DNA of 64,000 nt from Myxococcales bacterium (GCA_012959805.1 DUCN01000078.1:22199-86198); one strand, 5' to 3'; shown: positions 37,734 through 47,046, counted from the first letter of the stretch. The notes: generated by a model from the sequence alone, not told the origin. Made by a program: numbers and translations.

Positions 37734-37898
37734 TTAAAGATTAAGTTTCAGTTCGTCTTTGTCCGGCCATTGGACATGTCCCAGCGTCATGCATTGTTCG
37801 AAAGCTGACGGCGGGGTGGGATGTAGTTTTGTATACGCGGACGCCACGGCTAGCGCGACGATCCCCCAAACCACGGCGGTTTGAATTGTCTTTATCAT
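37734..37898 (-). CDS. Tiny membrane-anchored hypothetical protein (54 aa)
   Basis: The ATG at 37898 is preceded by GGGGGAG at good spacing. It starts MIKTIQTAVVWGIVALAV, a single N-terminal helix, followed by a short charged tail (HVQWPDKDELKLNL). No family recognised. The strong RBS is the main support. It lies just inside the island beside the tRNA. Confidence 0.45.
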   Translation of the reverse strand: MIKTIQTAVVWGIVALAVASAYTKLHPTPPSAFEQCMTLGHVQWPDKDELKLNL

Positions 37899-37983
37899 TA
37901 GGAAAACTCCCCCGCGTCAACGTCGTCTATGTCACCCACTTCACCCGCAGGGGCCAATCAAGTACCTGGATTTTTTCATGTTT

Positions 37984-38060
37984 TGGTAGCGGTGAGTGGA
38001 CTTGAACCACCGACCTACGGCTTATGAAGCCGTCGCTCTAACCGACTGAGCTACACCGCC
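37984..38060 (-). tRNA. tRNA with anticodon CAT (Met, possibly Ile2)
   Basis: 77 bases, with encoded CCA at 37984-37986. Acceptor GGCGGTG pairs with CACCGCT (G-T first pair); D-arm is TAGCTCAGTCGGTTAGAGC; anticodon stem ACGGC/GCCGT encloses loop TTCATAA, anticodon CAT at 38026-38024; T-arm is GGTTCAAGTCC. The paired first position excludes a standard initiator. Elongator Met and lysidine-modified Ile2 cannot be told apart safely by eye. Its 3' end is the apparent integration target for the neighbouring islands. Confidence 0.95.
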
Positions 38061-38101
38061 CCATTATCAAATCATTGGCCTCTGCTCGGGAGCCGCGCAG
38101 C

Positions 38102-38791
38102 CTAGCGCAGCTCCTCGCTCGACTCATCGCCTGAGAAGTCGTCCGCAGATTCGAGCAACGCGGCAAGCCCGTCCTCAAGCGCTTCGATCCGCCGAACCAG
38201 TTCCTCGGTGCCGCCGCCCCCGCCCGTAAAACCAGGCGATGCGGGTCCAACCGGATAAACGAGTTCGCCGTTGGCGAAGCGGCTCACCTTGCCGGCGAGT
38301 TCGTCGAGGTCCGGGATGATTTCTCCGATGCTGCCGGAATGGACAAATATTTCGCGAAGCGGCTCGCGCTTCTTGGTTTCATCGGTGGGCGTACACTGGA
38401 CGTCGAGGCTGGCGCCCTGGCCGAAGCGCGTGAACGATCCATAGAGAACGAAGTCGGCGCCCGCCTTTCGCCCGAGCACGAGCGCCTTTTCGAGCTGGGT
38501 CGTTCCCCTCTTCGGATCTCCTGGATGCAGCAAGTCGAGGGCACCGATGCGCGAGAATCGTGCGGTCAGCATGTCGGCCAGCCCATTGCGGAGATATTCG
38601 GGGTCTTCGGCGCTGTGCACGACGATCGGCAGGACCAGGAGCTTCGGATTGTCGTCCGCTCGAACCGGCGCCGCCGAGAAGCCGAGCGAGAGCGCGAGAA
38701 GAACAGACGCGACGACCGGCAAGGGCGCCTGTCCGACGAAACCGGCGGCTCTGCCCTCAAAAATGGCCCGTCGTTTTAGACTGATAAACAC
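38102..38791 (-). CDS. Periplasmic TolB-N/CsgG-like protein
   Basis: 229 residues from a GTG at 38791 with a strong GGGGGA seven bases upstream; a TTG at 38884 overlapping the kinase stop would only add a non-signal extension. Signal peptide ends near PVRADD. The mature domain (LLVLPIVVHSAEDPEYLRNG, MLTARFSRIG, AGADFVLYGSFTRFG) has the alternating pattern of TolB N-terminal or CsgG/FlgO-like domains. The C-terminus is a Gly-rich linker plus a coiled coil (VRRIEALEDGLAALLE). Function unknown. Confidence 0.7.
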   Translation of the reverse strand: MFISLKRRAIFEGRAAGFVGQAPLPVVASVLLALSLGFSAAPVRADDNPKLLVLPIVVHSAEDPEYLRNGLADMLTARFSRIGALDLLHPGDPKRGTTQLEKALVLGRKAGADFVLYGSFTRFGQGASLDVQCTPTDETKKREPLREIFVHSGSIGEIIPDLDELAGKVSRFANGELVYPVGPASPGFTGGGGGTEELVRRIEALEDGLAALLESADDFSGDESSEELR

Positions 38792-38880
38792 GCTCGATCC
38801 CCCGTGGCCAGCGACACGCCAGCCTGGATGCCCGCTTGAGATAGCAGGCGGCGGGATTTTCTGGGATCCGGCCCCCAGCG

Positions 38881-40590
38881 TCAAGCGTGATTCGTGTCGC
38901 TCTCCGACTCGAGACTCCCAATCCGCAACCGGACATGGAACGTTGCGCCCTCTCCAGGCCGGCTCTCGACTTCGATCGAGCCCCCGTGATCGGCGATGAT
39001 CTGATGAGAGATCATGAGTCCCAGACCGGTTCCCTTATCGGGATCCTTGGTCGTAAAAAAAGGATCGAAGATTCGCTCTAGATTCTCTTCGGAAATGCCT
39101 TCGCCCACGTCCTGGAATCGGATTCGAACGCCAGTCGGCTCGTCGAGAGGACCATCGCTCTCGACGCAGATCTCGACCCTGTCGCCGTCCTGACTGGCCT
39201 GGATCGCGTTGAGGGTGAGATTCAGAACCACTTGGTGGATCTGGTCTCGCACGGCGGCGACGGCCGGAATCGGCCCCGCGATCCGTAGGTCGACTCTGAC
39301 TCCGGCGTGTTCGGTTTCGCGATGCAGCAGGCGGACGACCTGGCGCGCAATGTCGCCGAGATCGACAACCTCCTGCTTGAGGACCGGCGATGCTCCGCCG
39401 CGACCCAGGCGGCTCATCGATTCCACCAGACCTCGAATGCGATCGAGTTCGCCACAGGCGAGCTCGTGGTACTCGCCCCAAAAGCTGGGATCGTCCGTGT
39501 CGCGTTTCTCGGGAGCCAGACTCAGAAAAGTATTCAGCGCAACGAGGGGATTATTGATCTCATGAGCCAGACCAGCCGCAAGGGTGCCGAGCGTGCCGAG
39601 TCGGTCGACGCGCAAGACGGCCGCTCGGGAACGTCGGAGATCATCCACGAGCTGGGCATTTTCGATCGCAATGACGGCCTGTATAGCGAGCCCTTCGACT
39701 AACATTCGGCCATCGATGCCGAGACGCGATCCACCGCGACGATTGTCGACGGCGAGTGCGCCAATGATGCGTTCCTTACCAACGAGAGGCACGACGAAAA
39801 TCTCTTCCGCCGAAACCTCGGTCAGCCATGCGCGAACCGGCTTCTCGAGTTCGCCCGCGTCATCTCCCACCAACATCTGCGAATCACCCTTGTTGAGCTG
39901 ATCGAGAAAGATCGGTGCCGTCGACGGATCGAATTCGATTTTCTTCAAATGCGCAGCCACATCGTCGTTTGGCTCACAGGCCACGAAGCGCAGCGGCCGC
40001 GAATCGGATTCGGCGAGTAATAGTGAGCATCCATCGAAGTCGAGTTCGTCCCGAAGTGCGCGCAATAACGTGTCGTAGAGACGTTCGCGATCAAGCTCTC
40101 GATGGATCGTTCGTGAGAGTCGATTGAGAACCATCAACTCTTCGAGCAATGTGGCCCGTTCCGCTTCGAGTGCATAGGACTCGATCGCTCGCTGGATCGT
40201 GAGCCGCATGTCGTCGGGTTCCCAGGGCTTCGCGAGATAGCGATAGATATTTCCGTCGTTGATGGCTTGACCCAGGGTTTTCGCATCAGCGTACGCGGTC
40301 ACGAGAATTCGCAATGCACGGGAATCGAGTTCCCGGACCCTGCGCAAGAACTCGACACCTTCGATGCCGGGCATCTTCTGGCCTGAGAGCACGACGGCGA
40401 CCGGATGCTGCGAGAGAAGCTCGAGCCCCTCCTTCGCGCTCTCGGCGGTCAGAATCGTGAAGTCGCGCCGAAAGGTCATCTCGAAGACACGAAGGTTCTC
40501 TTTCTCGTCGTCAACATAGAGCACCGGATACTCACGGTGGTCGAGTAAACGGGTGGGTTTCGGTCGCATCTGAGCCTCATCAAGCATCAA
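38881..40590 (-). CDS. Soluble hybrid histidine kinase: receiver-GAF-HisKA-HATPase
   Basis: 569 residues. The N-terminal receiver ([14 protein letters not shown]) has its phospho-acceptor position as Gly: [12 protein letters not shown] where VLSDQ is expected. The switch Thr/Ser and Lys regions ([19 protein letters not shown]) are kept. A GAF domain (~160-320) is followed by HisKA with [18 protein letters not shown], then HATPase N-box NLTLNAIQA and G-boxes ([31 protein letters not shown]). No membrane segments. No separate response regulator is adjacent. Confidence 0.9.
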   Translation of the reverse strand: MMLDEAQMRPKPTRLLDHREYPVLYVDDEKENLRVFEMTFRRDFTILTAESAKEGLELLSQHPVAVVLSGQKMPGIEGVEFLRRVRELDSRALRILVTAYADAKTLGQAINDGNIYRYLAKPWEPDDMRLTIQRAIESYALEAERATLLEELMVLNRLSRTIHRELDRERLYDTLLRALRDELDFDGCSLLLAESDSRPLRFVACEPNDDVAAHLKKIEFDPSTAPIFLDQLNKGDSQMLVGDDAGELEKPVRAWLTEVSAEEIFVVPLVGKERIIGALAVDNRRGGSRLGIDGRMLVEGLAIQAVIAIENAQLVDDLRRSRAAVLRVDRLGTLGTLAAGLAHEINNPLVALNTFLSLAPEKRDTDDPSFWGEYHELACGELDRIRGLVESMSRLGRGGASPVLKQEVVDLGDIARQVVRLLHRETEHAGVRVDLRIAGPIPAVAAVRDQIHQVVLNLTLNAIQASQDGDRVEICVESDGPLDEPTGVRIRFQDVGEGISEENLERIFDPFFTTKDPDKGTGLGLMISHQIIADHGGSIEVESRPGEGATFHVRLRIGSLESESDTNHA

Positions 40591-40801
40591 GTCAGGGATC
40601 GCGCGTTCGCGCCGGATTTAGACGGGTCTGATCGGGTCACCTGCCACGTCCGAAAGATCCGTCGTAGGATCAAATCGGCTGAAGTCGGGGTCGAATTGAG
40701 CAAAACTCGACCCGGTATCGTGGGAAGCATGGATGCGGGCGCATCTCATGGGAAGTTCCCGCGCATGCGTAAACGGCAATCCATCCAGTCAACATGCACG
40801 G

Positions 40802-40813
40802 CGTGACGTCACG
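40802..40813. promoter_or_regulatory. 12 bp perfect palindrome, possible operator
   Basis: CGTGACGTCACG lies upstream of the hybrid kinase gene, in the 260 bp space between it and the deaminase gene. Perfect dyads of this form can be transcription-factor sites, but no regulator is identified. Weak support. Confidence 0.25.
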
Positions 40814-40850
40814 ATCGGAAAAGTCCAATCACAGCTGAATTCGAGACGTG

Positions 40851-41852
40851 TTAGTCGACGTCGCTCTTGCGGGTCTTGATCCCGGCTTCCGCCAACAAGT
40901 TGAGCGCAACTTGCCCGAGCGGATATTCACTCTGGTAGACGACTTCGTTCAGCCCCACGTTGATGATCATTTTAGTGCAGAGCAGGCAGGGCGAGAACGT
41001 CGTGTAGATGGTTCCACCCTTCAGCGATACGCCGTGATAGGCGGCCTGGGTGATTGCGTTTTCTTCGCCGTGCGAGCAAAGGCACTCGTCAAGACGCGTT
41101 CCTCCGACGGCCAGATCATTACAGCGTGGACATCCGCCTTCGTTGCAATTGGTCGTGCCCCGCGGCGTTCCGTTGTAGCCGGTCGAAATAATTCGTTTGT
41201 CGAGGGTGACGACCGCCGCCACTTTCCGCTTCACACAGTTGCTGCGCGAGGCGACGACCCGGGCGATCCCCATGAAATACTCGTCCCAACCCGGGCGTGA
41301 GAATGCGAGATTCTTTCCGACCCAGGTTTGGATCGCCGACTGAAATTCTTCGATGCTCGAATCATTCGCCAGGGTAATACTGGCCAGTTCTTGAACGGCA
41401 TCGAGCTGCTGAGCATTCGGATCGTCGCTACCGCGCTCCCTGGCCTCGAGTGTTTCCAGCTCTGCAAGCGTCGTCGGATCTCCGCTGCGGCCGCGACTCT
41501 GCATCCGGGCAAAACGGGTCTCGATGTTTGCGTCGATCCAGATCAGATGAAAATCCTGACCACAGTTGCGCAGGATCTCGACCTCCACTGGATGTCGAAC
41601 CGAATCGATGGCGTAGTTGCGATCCGGCTGAAGTTCCTTTGCGAGCCGCTGCGCCAGCGCGCCGGGGCCGGACTGTCGTCGCATCTCCTGCCCGACTTCG
41701 ATCATGCGTTCGCGTGTCTCGTCCAGACCCCGATCCACCAACTCCCGCCGAATTCCATCCGATAGCGAAAGCACGGAATAGCTTCGCGACCTGAGAAATT
41801 CGACGAATTCCCCCTTGCCCGCACCATTTCGACCTGCGACTCCAATAATCAT
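40851..41852 (-). CDS. P-loop kinase-like domain fused to dCMP deaminase
   Basis: 333 residues. An N-terminal P-loop (MIIGVAGRNGAGKGEF) begins a nucleotide/dephospho-CoA kinase-like domain (~1-170). The C-terminal half is a zinc deoxycytidylate deaminase: CSHGEENAITQAAYHG (His-Glu) and TIYTTFSPCLLCTKM (two zinc cysteines), plus GYNGTPRGTTNCNEGGC. The start at 41852 follows GGGGACC; the longer open frame upstream is antisense to the rmd-like gene. The arrangement resembles yeast Dcd1 and, more distantly, the AvcD/DcdV antiphage deaminases, which are longer. A plain dUMP-supply role is equally possible. Confidence 0.85.
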   Translation of the reverse strand: MIIGVAGRNGAGKGEFVEFLRSRSYSVLSLSDGIRRELVDRGLDETRERMIEVGQEMRRQSGPGALAQRLAKELQPDRNYAIDSVRHPVEVEILRNCGQDFHLIWIDANIETRFARMQSRGRSGDPTTLAELETLEARERGSDDPNAQQLDAVQELASITLANDSSIEEFQSAIQTWVGKNLAFSRPGWDEYFMGIARVVASRSNCVKRKVAAVVTLDKRIISTGYNGTPRGTTNCNEGGCPRCNDLAVGGTRLDECLCSHGEENAITQAAYHGVSLKGGTIYTTFSPCLLCTKMIINVGLNEVVYQSEYPLGQVALNLLAEAGIKTRKSDVD

Positions 41853-41978
41853 GGAGCGATGGTCCCCATCGTCGGGCCTCCGGTCAATAGTCTGGACGGA
41901 AGAGTCAGCGCGCCCGGGGCCCGACGCCGCTCGGCCACAGGCGTTGATGTTCCCGATCCAATCTGTCAGTTTCGGGCC

Positions 41979-42875
41979 ATGCGAATTTTCATCACCGGGG
42001 CCGGTGGATTCGTCGGGCAAAGGCTCATGCAGAGCCTTCGGGACACCGGCCATGAAACCCACGGCGCTGATCGTGAGGTCGATGTCCGGGAACCCGCGGC
42101 CATCGAAGCCGCGCTCGCACGGTACGCCCCAGACGCTGTCATCCATCTCGCCGCGATGAGCAACGTGGCTCTGTCCTGGGAGAAGCCCGCCCTCTGTTAC
42201 CAGCTGAATTTCGTCGGGACGCGAAACCTGTTGGCTGGCGTCGCCCGCCGCTGCCCCCGAGCGCGGGTCCTCCTGGTCGGGTCGGCGGATCAATACTCCG
42301 CAACCTCCTCGGCCGCCGAGCCCATTGACGAATCCGTGCCCCTTCGACCCCGCTCGCCCTATGCCCGAACCAAGGCGGCGGCGGAACTGCTCGGACAGCG
42401 CGCCGCCCAGAATGGGTTGGACGTTGTTCGCGTGCGCGCATTCAACCATACGGGGGCCGGCCAGATCGATGCTTTCGTCGCGTCTAATTTCGCTCGCCAG
42501 GTCGCCCGAATTGCTCTCGGACTTCAGGATCCCATCATGCGGGTCGGCAACCTCGAAAGTGTTCGCGATTTCCTGCATGTCGACGATGTCCTTTGCGCCT
42601 ATCGGCTGCTCTTGGATCCAGCCGTTCCCGCCGACACCTACAATATTGCGAGCGGCCGTTCGTCAACGATCCAGAAAATTCTTGATCAGCTGATTGCGCT
42701 GGGTGGCATTCGTCCGCGAATCAAACGCGATCCCGAACGATTCCGACCCACGGACTGGCTGGTCGGGGATGCGACGCGATTGCGAACGGTGACCGGATGG
42801 CAACCCGAAATCACACTCGAGTCCATTCTCGAAGAGCTCTACACCGATTGGTTCGAAAAAGAGAAGCGCGCCTGA
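41979..42875 (+). CDS. rmd: GDP-4-keto-6-deoxy-mannose reductase-like epimerase/dehydratase
   Basis: 298-residue extended SDR: cofactor loop ITGAGGFVGQRL, HLAAMSNVALSW, catalytic YARTK (SPYARTKAAAELLGQ), and the Rmd-type FNHTGAGQIDAFVASNFARQ and VGNLESVRDFLHVDDV. Such enzymes make GDP-D-rhamnose or related 6-deoxy sugars for surface glycans. The start ATG 41979 coincides with the family N-terminus; upstream open frame is non-homologous. No GMD partner is in the window. Confidence 0.85.
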   Translation: MRIFITGAGGFVGQRLMQSLRDTGHETHGADREVDVREPAAIEAALARYAPDAVIHLAAMSNVALSWEKPALCYQLNFVGTRNLLAGVARRCPRARVLLVGSADQYSATSSAAEPIDESVPLRPRSPYARTKAAAELLGQRAAQNGLDVVRVRAFNHTGAGQIDAFVASNFARQVARIALGLQDPIMRVGNLESVRDFLHVDDVLCAYRLLLDPAVPADTYNIASGRSSTIQKILDQLIALGGIRPRIKRDPERFRPTDWLVGDATRLRTVTGWQPEITLESILEELYTDWFEKEKRA

Positions 42876-42880
42876 TCGTT

Positions 42881-43780
42881 CTATTCCGCAGCCGCAGCGA
42901 GACACAGGCCAATCCATTCCCCGGTCGAATCGCGCAAGGCACGACGCCCGATCTCAATCAGCCCCGATTGCTCGAAACGCGCTTTGACTTCGGCGACATC
43001 CTCCTCGAGCAGACCCGCGAGAATCAGTCGGCCTTTCTCGTCGAGCAGAGAAGCAATTTCCGAAGCGATCGGAAGCATCTCTTGTTTCAGTAGATTGGCG
43101 AGGACGAGAGGAAACTTTTCAGCCGACGCGCACACGACCGAAATCGGACCGGTAAAGAAGTGGGCTTTCGAGCTGAGTTTGTTCAGAATCGCGGCCTCTT
43201 TCGCTGCTCGAGTCGCGACCTCGTCGAGATCGAAGCCCAGTGCCCGGTCCGCGCCGAGAGCAACGGCCGCCAAAGCCAGCACCCCACTGCCGGTCCCGAC
43301 ATCGAGCACGCGATCGAATCTTTCATGATCATGCTCCATCGCCGAGCAGCGGTAGAGTTCGTCGATCCATTCGAGACAGAGCCGTGTCGAGGCGTGCCCT
43401 CCGATCCCAAAGGCCTGACCGGGGTCGATCACGATCTCTTTCTGGCCTGGGCTGAGTTCGGTGGCTACGAAGGGCGGCCTGATCACGAGTCGCTCGGAGA
43501 TCGAGATCGCATCGAGCCCCTCCTTCCAGGCCTGGCTCCAGTCGACCTCGGGCAAGGGCTCGATGGGGCCGATCAGGGACTCAGCCGAGAAGCCATCACG
43601 AAGCGATTCGTGAAGGGCTTCGATTCGCTTCGACGATGCGTAGATACAGGCACGGAAGGTCCCGTTCTCCTCGACCTCCTCGGCGCCCTCCGCTCCGACC
43701 TCGAAGGCTTCGGCCAAAAGACACTCTCGATCCATCGCAGCGCTCGACGTCGTCCAGAATCGTCGATATTCATCTGCCAT
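42881..43780 (-). CDS. prmA: Ribosomal protein L11 methyltransferase PrmA-like
   Basis: 299 residues. The N-terminal substrate-binding part (DYS-like WSQAWKEGLDAISISERLVIRPPF) precedes the Rossmann methyltransferase: IDPGQAFGIGGHASTRLCLEW, LDVGTGSGVLALAAVALGA, GFDLDEVAT, VLANLLKQEML (NPPF-like catalytic region as ANLL). Start at 43780 fits the family N-terminus; its ATG shares the palindrome CATG with the divergent gene start at 43779. Convergent with the rmd-like gene (5 bp gap). Confidence 0.9.
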   Translation of the reverse strand: MADEYRRFWTTSSAAMDRECLLAEAFEVGAEGAEEVEENGTFRACIYASSKRIEALHESLRDGFSAESLIGPIEPLPEVDWSQAWKEGLDAISISERLVIRPPFVATELSPGQKEIVIDPGQAFGIGGHASTRLCLEWIDELYRCSAMEHDHERFDRVLDVGTGSGVLALAAVALGADRALGFDLDEVATRAAKEAAILNKLSSKAHFFTGPISVVCASAEKFPLVLANLLKQEMLPIASEIASLLDEKGRLILAGLLEEDVAEVKARFEQSGLIEIGRRALRDSTGEWIGLCLAAAAE

Positions 43781-44831
43781 GAAGTCCCGCCTTCTTTGCC
43801 TGATTATGATCTTTTTTGCGCTCAATGTGAGCGGTTGCTACTACAGCCACCTCGCCTCCGGTCAGCTGAAGCTCCTTTGGCGACGTCAACCGATTACCGA
43901 AGCCGCCGTTGACCCCGCCTACTCGAAGTCAGTCCGGGATCTCCTCGGGCTGGTGGAATCGATTCGCTCTTTCGGCCGCGAACTCGGACTGCGCGTAGAC
44001 GATCAATACACCAGTTTCGTCGATTGGCCCGGCGATCGCATCGTGACAACGCTCGTGCGAACCCGACCCGGCTCCCTCGAAGCGGTCCCCCATTGGTTTC
44101 CGATCGTCGGATCGCTCCCCTACAAGGGCTACTTCGATCAAGAATGGGCGGAAGCTGAGGCGACCCGCCTTCGCGCAGACGAGGGCTTCGATGTCTGCGT
44201 GAGCGCCATCAGCGCCTACTCGACGCTGGGTTGGTTCGCCGATCCCATCACAACACCGATGCTCGAACGAGGCGCGGCAAACCTTGTCGAATCGGTCCTT
44301 CACGAACTTGTCCACGCGACGGCCTTTCTTCGAGATGAGGCCGACTTCAACGAAAGTGTTGCGCAGTTCATCGGTCAACACGCCGCGATTCAATTTTTCG
44401 AACAGCGGCGCGCCGAAGGATTTATCGATCTTCCCGACCCGCAAACCGTGCGCGACGCGATCGCCGATCGCGATGCGATGAGCGCGGTCATCCTCGGTTT
44501 CCGAAGCCGGATACTCGAAATTGAAGAATTGACCGATCATGTTCGCCGCCGATCCGAAATCGAAGTGCGTACACGTGAAAAACTCGCGGCTCTTCCCTTG
44601 AGGGTCTACGACCCAATGGCCGTGGCCACCGATGCCCGACTATCCGACGCATGTCTCGCTCTGCGTGGAACCTATCTAGACGATGGACCGAGGCATGAAA
44701 AGGTCTTGGCCGCACTCGGCGGCGATCTCTCGGCGATGATCGCAAGGCTTTCCCACTGGGCAAAGACCAAGCGTTCTGCCGAGGAATTCTACGACTTGAG
44801 TGCATCCGAGGCGGCGCATCGAACGCGCTAG
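43779..44831 (+). CDS. Predicted aminopeptidase lipoprotein (COG4324-like)
   Basis: 350 residues. Lipoprotein signal (LLCLIMIFFALNVSGC) directly at the start. Zinc-peptidase motif HELVHATAFLRDEADFNES provides HExxH and a downstream Glu. LGWFADPITTPML and the charged C-terminal helical part match the putative aminopeptidase family. No clear ribosome-binding site precedes the ATG, which overlaps the divergent prmA start, so expression may be leaderless or from within prmA. Substrate unknown. Confidence 0.82.
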   Translation: MKSRLLCLIMIFFALNVSGCYYSHLASGQLKLLWRRQPITEAAVDPAYSKSVRDLLGLVESIRSFGRELGLRVDDQYTSFVDWPGDRIVTTLVRTRPGSLEAVPHWFPIVGSLPYKGYFDQEWAEAEATRLRADEGFDVCVSAISAYSTLGWFADPITTPMLERGAANLVESVLHELVHATAFLRDEADFNESVAQFIGQHAAIQFFEQRRAEGFIDLPDPQTVRDAIADRDAMSAVILGFRSRILEIEELTDHVRRRSEIEVRTREKLAALPLRVYDPMAVATDARLSDACLALRGTYLDDGPRHEKVLAALGGDLSAMIARLSHWAKTKRSAEEFYDLSASEAAHRTR

Positions 44832-44850
44832 GCAGACTCGGCATTCACCG

Positions 44851-45441
44851 TTAGTGACCGATCAGCTCGACCACACCTCCTTGGACCAGCCCACGAAAAA
44901 CTTCCAGACAGGCTTCGGTATCGACGAGTGCGTCGTGCGCTCCCTCGATCTCCTTGCCCGTGTAGTGGCGATAGGCTTCCGCCAGGGTTGGCCATTTGTA
45001 GCCGTATTTTCCCGAAAGCTTCAGAACGTCCGTCGAGGTCTCCTTCGTACAGACCATCTGCCGGCCGTCGAATCGATGCGGCTTATTGCCGAGTCTGAAG
45101 AGCGCCGTCTTCATGATCGACACATCGAAAGACAGGTTATGCGCGACAATGATGTCGGCCTGCATGCAGACTTGATTGAAGAGCGAGCAGGCGACCATCG
45201 GCGCGATGCCGTATCGCGCGCAGTCCTCTTCACTGATGCCGTGCGCTTCACGCGCACCCGGATCGATTCGAACACCCTCGGCCAGCTGCACAAGAAGCGA
45301 ATGCCTCGCACGCGGCTTCCAATCGTCTGTCTCGATCATCAGCATGCCGAGTTGAATCAGATCCGGCTGGCTTGGATCCTCGGGTGTCTTGCGAAACTCG
45401 ACCATGCCTGTGGTTTCGGTATCAAAGATGAGCGCCTTCAT
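44851..45441 (-). CDS. DnaQ-like 3'-5' exonuclease
   Basis: 196 residues starting MKALIFDTETTGMVEF, preceded by GGAGGGG. DEDDh motifs: ExoI FDTETTG, ExoII VAHNLSFDVSIM, ExoIII GAHDALVDTEACLEVF. It is too short for a polymerase-linked epsilon subunit with a C-terminal tail; likely a stand-alone exonuclease of the epsilon/RNase T superfamily acting in repair or RNA turnover. Confidence 0.88.
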   Translation of the reverse strand: MKALIFDTETTGMVEFRKTPEDPSQPDLIQLGMLMIETDDWKPRARHSLLVQLAEGVRIDPGAREAHGISEEDCARYGIAPMVACSLFNQVCMQADIIVAHNLSFDVSIMKTALFRLGNKPHRFDGRQMVCTKETSTDVLKLSGKYGYKWPTLAEAYRHYTGKEIEGAHDALVDTEACLEVFRGLVQGGVVELIGH

Positions 45442-45518
45442 GAATCCCCTCCATCGTCGCGTAACGAACGGTAGTAGCACACTGCCTGGCATGATTCGCA
45501 CGCACAGTCGTCCGAGAC

Positions 45519-45790
45519 TCAGCCAGCCTCGACTCCTCGAGCAACGCTCGCAACGAACCTGACCGGGTGCCTAAATCCCTCGACCAGAGAAAGTAGGGCC
45601 CGTCCGACCAGAATATCAGCGAGAAACGCAATCGGTGCTGCAAAAGACGAGAGCAATCCAGAGACGCGAATGTTGGTCATCTCACTGAAGGCGAAGACGG
45701 AGAACCCGGCAGCCCAGATCAGGGATGTAAAGAGCAAATCCGAACCCGTCGTCCGCATGGTGTCGCGGATCGAATCCTCGATCTTCCCCG
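45519..45790 (-). pseudogene. C-terminal fragment of an RND/MMPL-type transporter
   Basis: The reading from ~45790 (GKIEDSIRDTMRTTG) into GSDLLFTSLIWAAGFSVFAF and FAAPIAFLADILVGRALLS matches the last two or three membrane helices of RND-superfamily exporters (usual length 750-900). The start of the gene is missing and a stop precedes it. A relic with no coding function. Confidence 0.65.
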
Positions 45791-46062
45791 ACTAGCACAG
45801 CTTCTAGACGCTTCGATGTGGACGTTTCCCGGTCCTGACCGGGACGAATTTCCGCGTCACCGTGAATCTTTCTCATTCGCTGCCGTCCAATGACATCAGA
45901 CTTGCCGCCCGAGATGAGCTTCATCGACCTAATATCCATTTGTGTCTCTCGTTACGCAGGTTGAGCTCGGCCAAAGGACGGCGTGGCCTCATCGCCTCAT
46001 GGCAAGGGTCCCTGCAGCCGAAATGATGGGTCAGCCTACGTGCCCTGGGAGTACGCCGCGAG

Positions 46063-47046
46063 ATGGATCCAAGCCCGGAAAAAGTCTGGACTGCACAAGA
46101 ATCCGCAACAGCGGCCACTGATCTGATCACCGAAGTCGAGCGTGCACTGCTCGGAAAATCTTCCGTCGTTCGCAAGGCCGTCATCTGCCTGTTCGCTCGC
46201 GGACATCTTTTGATCGAGGATGTGCCCGGTGTCGGCAAGACAACGTTGGCCGCGGCATTGGCCCGTACGATTGACGCGGACTTTCGGCGCATCCAATTTA
46301 CAAGCGACCTCCTTCCCAGTGACCTGACTGGCATCTCCGTTCCCGATCAACATCAGCCGGGTCCGAATCTCGAGTTCCGATTCATGCCGGGTCCCCTCTT
46401 CGGCCACCTCGTCCTCGCCGACGAAATCAATCGCGCGAGTCCGAAGACCCAGTCTGCCCTACTCGAGGCGATGAGCGAGAATACGGTCAGCGTCGATGGC
46501 GTGAGCCACGAGCTGCCCGATCCCTTCTTCGTCGTCGCCACACAGAATCCGCTCGAACATCATGGAACCCATCCGCTGCCAGAGAGCCAGCTCGATCGTT
46601 TCTTGATTCGCCTGTCGATCGGTTACCCCGATCGTGAACACGAAAGCCGTGTGCTTTCCGAAAACTCGGGCGCCCATCAGCTCGACTCTCTGAAAAGCGT
46701 TCTCAGCCTCGAAGCTCTTCGGGGAATTCAGGCGGTGGTCGAAAACGTCAAGGTCGAAGAATCGCTCGTCGCCTATCTGCTGAATCTGATCGACGCGACG
46801 CGAGTTCATGATGGACTCGCACTCGGGGCATCCACTCGAGGCGCGCTATGCCTGCGTCGCGCAGCACAAGCAAGCGCTCTGATCGACGGACGCGACTACT
46901 GCATTCCAGAAGACATTCGAGATCTCGCGGTTGATGTCCTGGCCCATCGCGTCCTCATCGATCCCAGTGGAGGCGGGCGCTCGGATGCGGATGAGTCGCG
47001 ATGGATCGTCAGTGAAATCCTCGATCGAGTGGCAATTCCTCTCTAG
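46063..47046 (+). CDS. MoxR-family AAA+ ATPase
   Basis: 327 residues. Walker A DVPGVGKTTLAAALA, Walker B HLVLADEINRASPKTQSALLE, sensor I ATQNPLEHHGTHPLPESQLD and C-terminal RRAAQASALIDGRDYCIPED are standard MoxR. These chaperone-like ATPases assist the folding or activation of partner proteins, often encoded beside DUF58 genes as here. Its stop overlaps the GTG of the next gene by one base, giving a tight three-gene operon. An intergenic stretch of ~270 bp precedes it, probably holding the promoter. Confidence 0.92.
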   Translation: MDPSPEKVWTAQESATAATDLITEVERALLGKSSVVRKAVICLFARGHLLIEDVPGVGKTTLAAALARTIDADFRRIQFTSDLLPSDLTGISVPDQHQPGPNLEFRFMPGPLFGHLVLADEINRASPKTQSALLEAMSENTVSVDGVSHELPDPFFVVATQNPLEHHGTHPLPESQLDRFLIRLSIGYPDREHESRVLSENSGAHQLDSLKSVLSLEALRGIQAVVENVKVEESLVAYLLNLIDATRVHDGLALGASTRGALCLRRAAQASALIDGRDYCIPEDIRDLAVDVLAHRVLIDPSGGGRSDADESRWIVSEILDRVAIPL

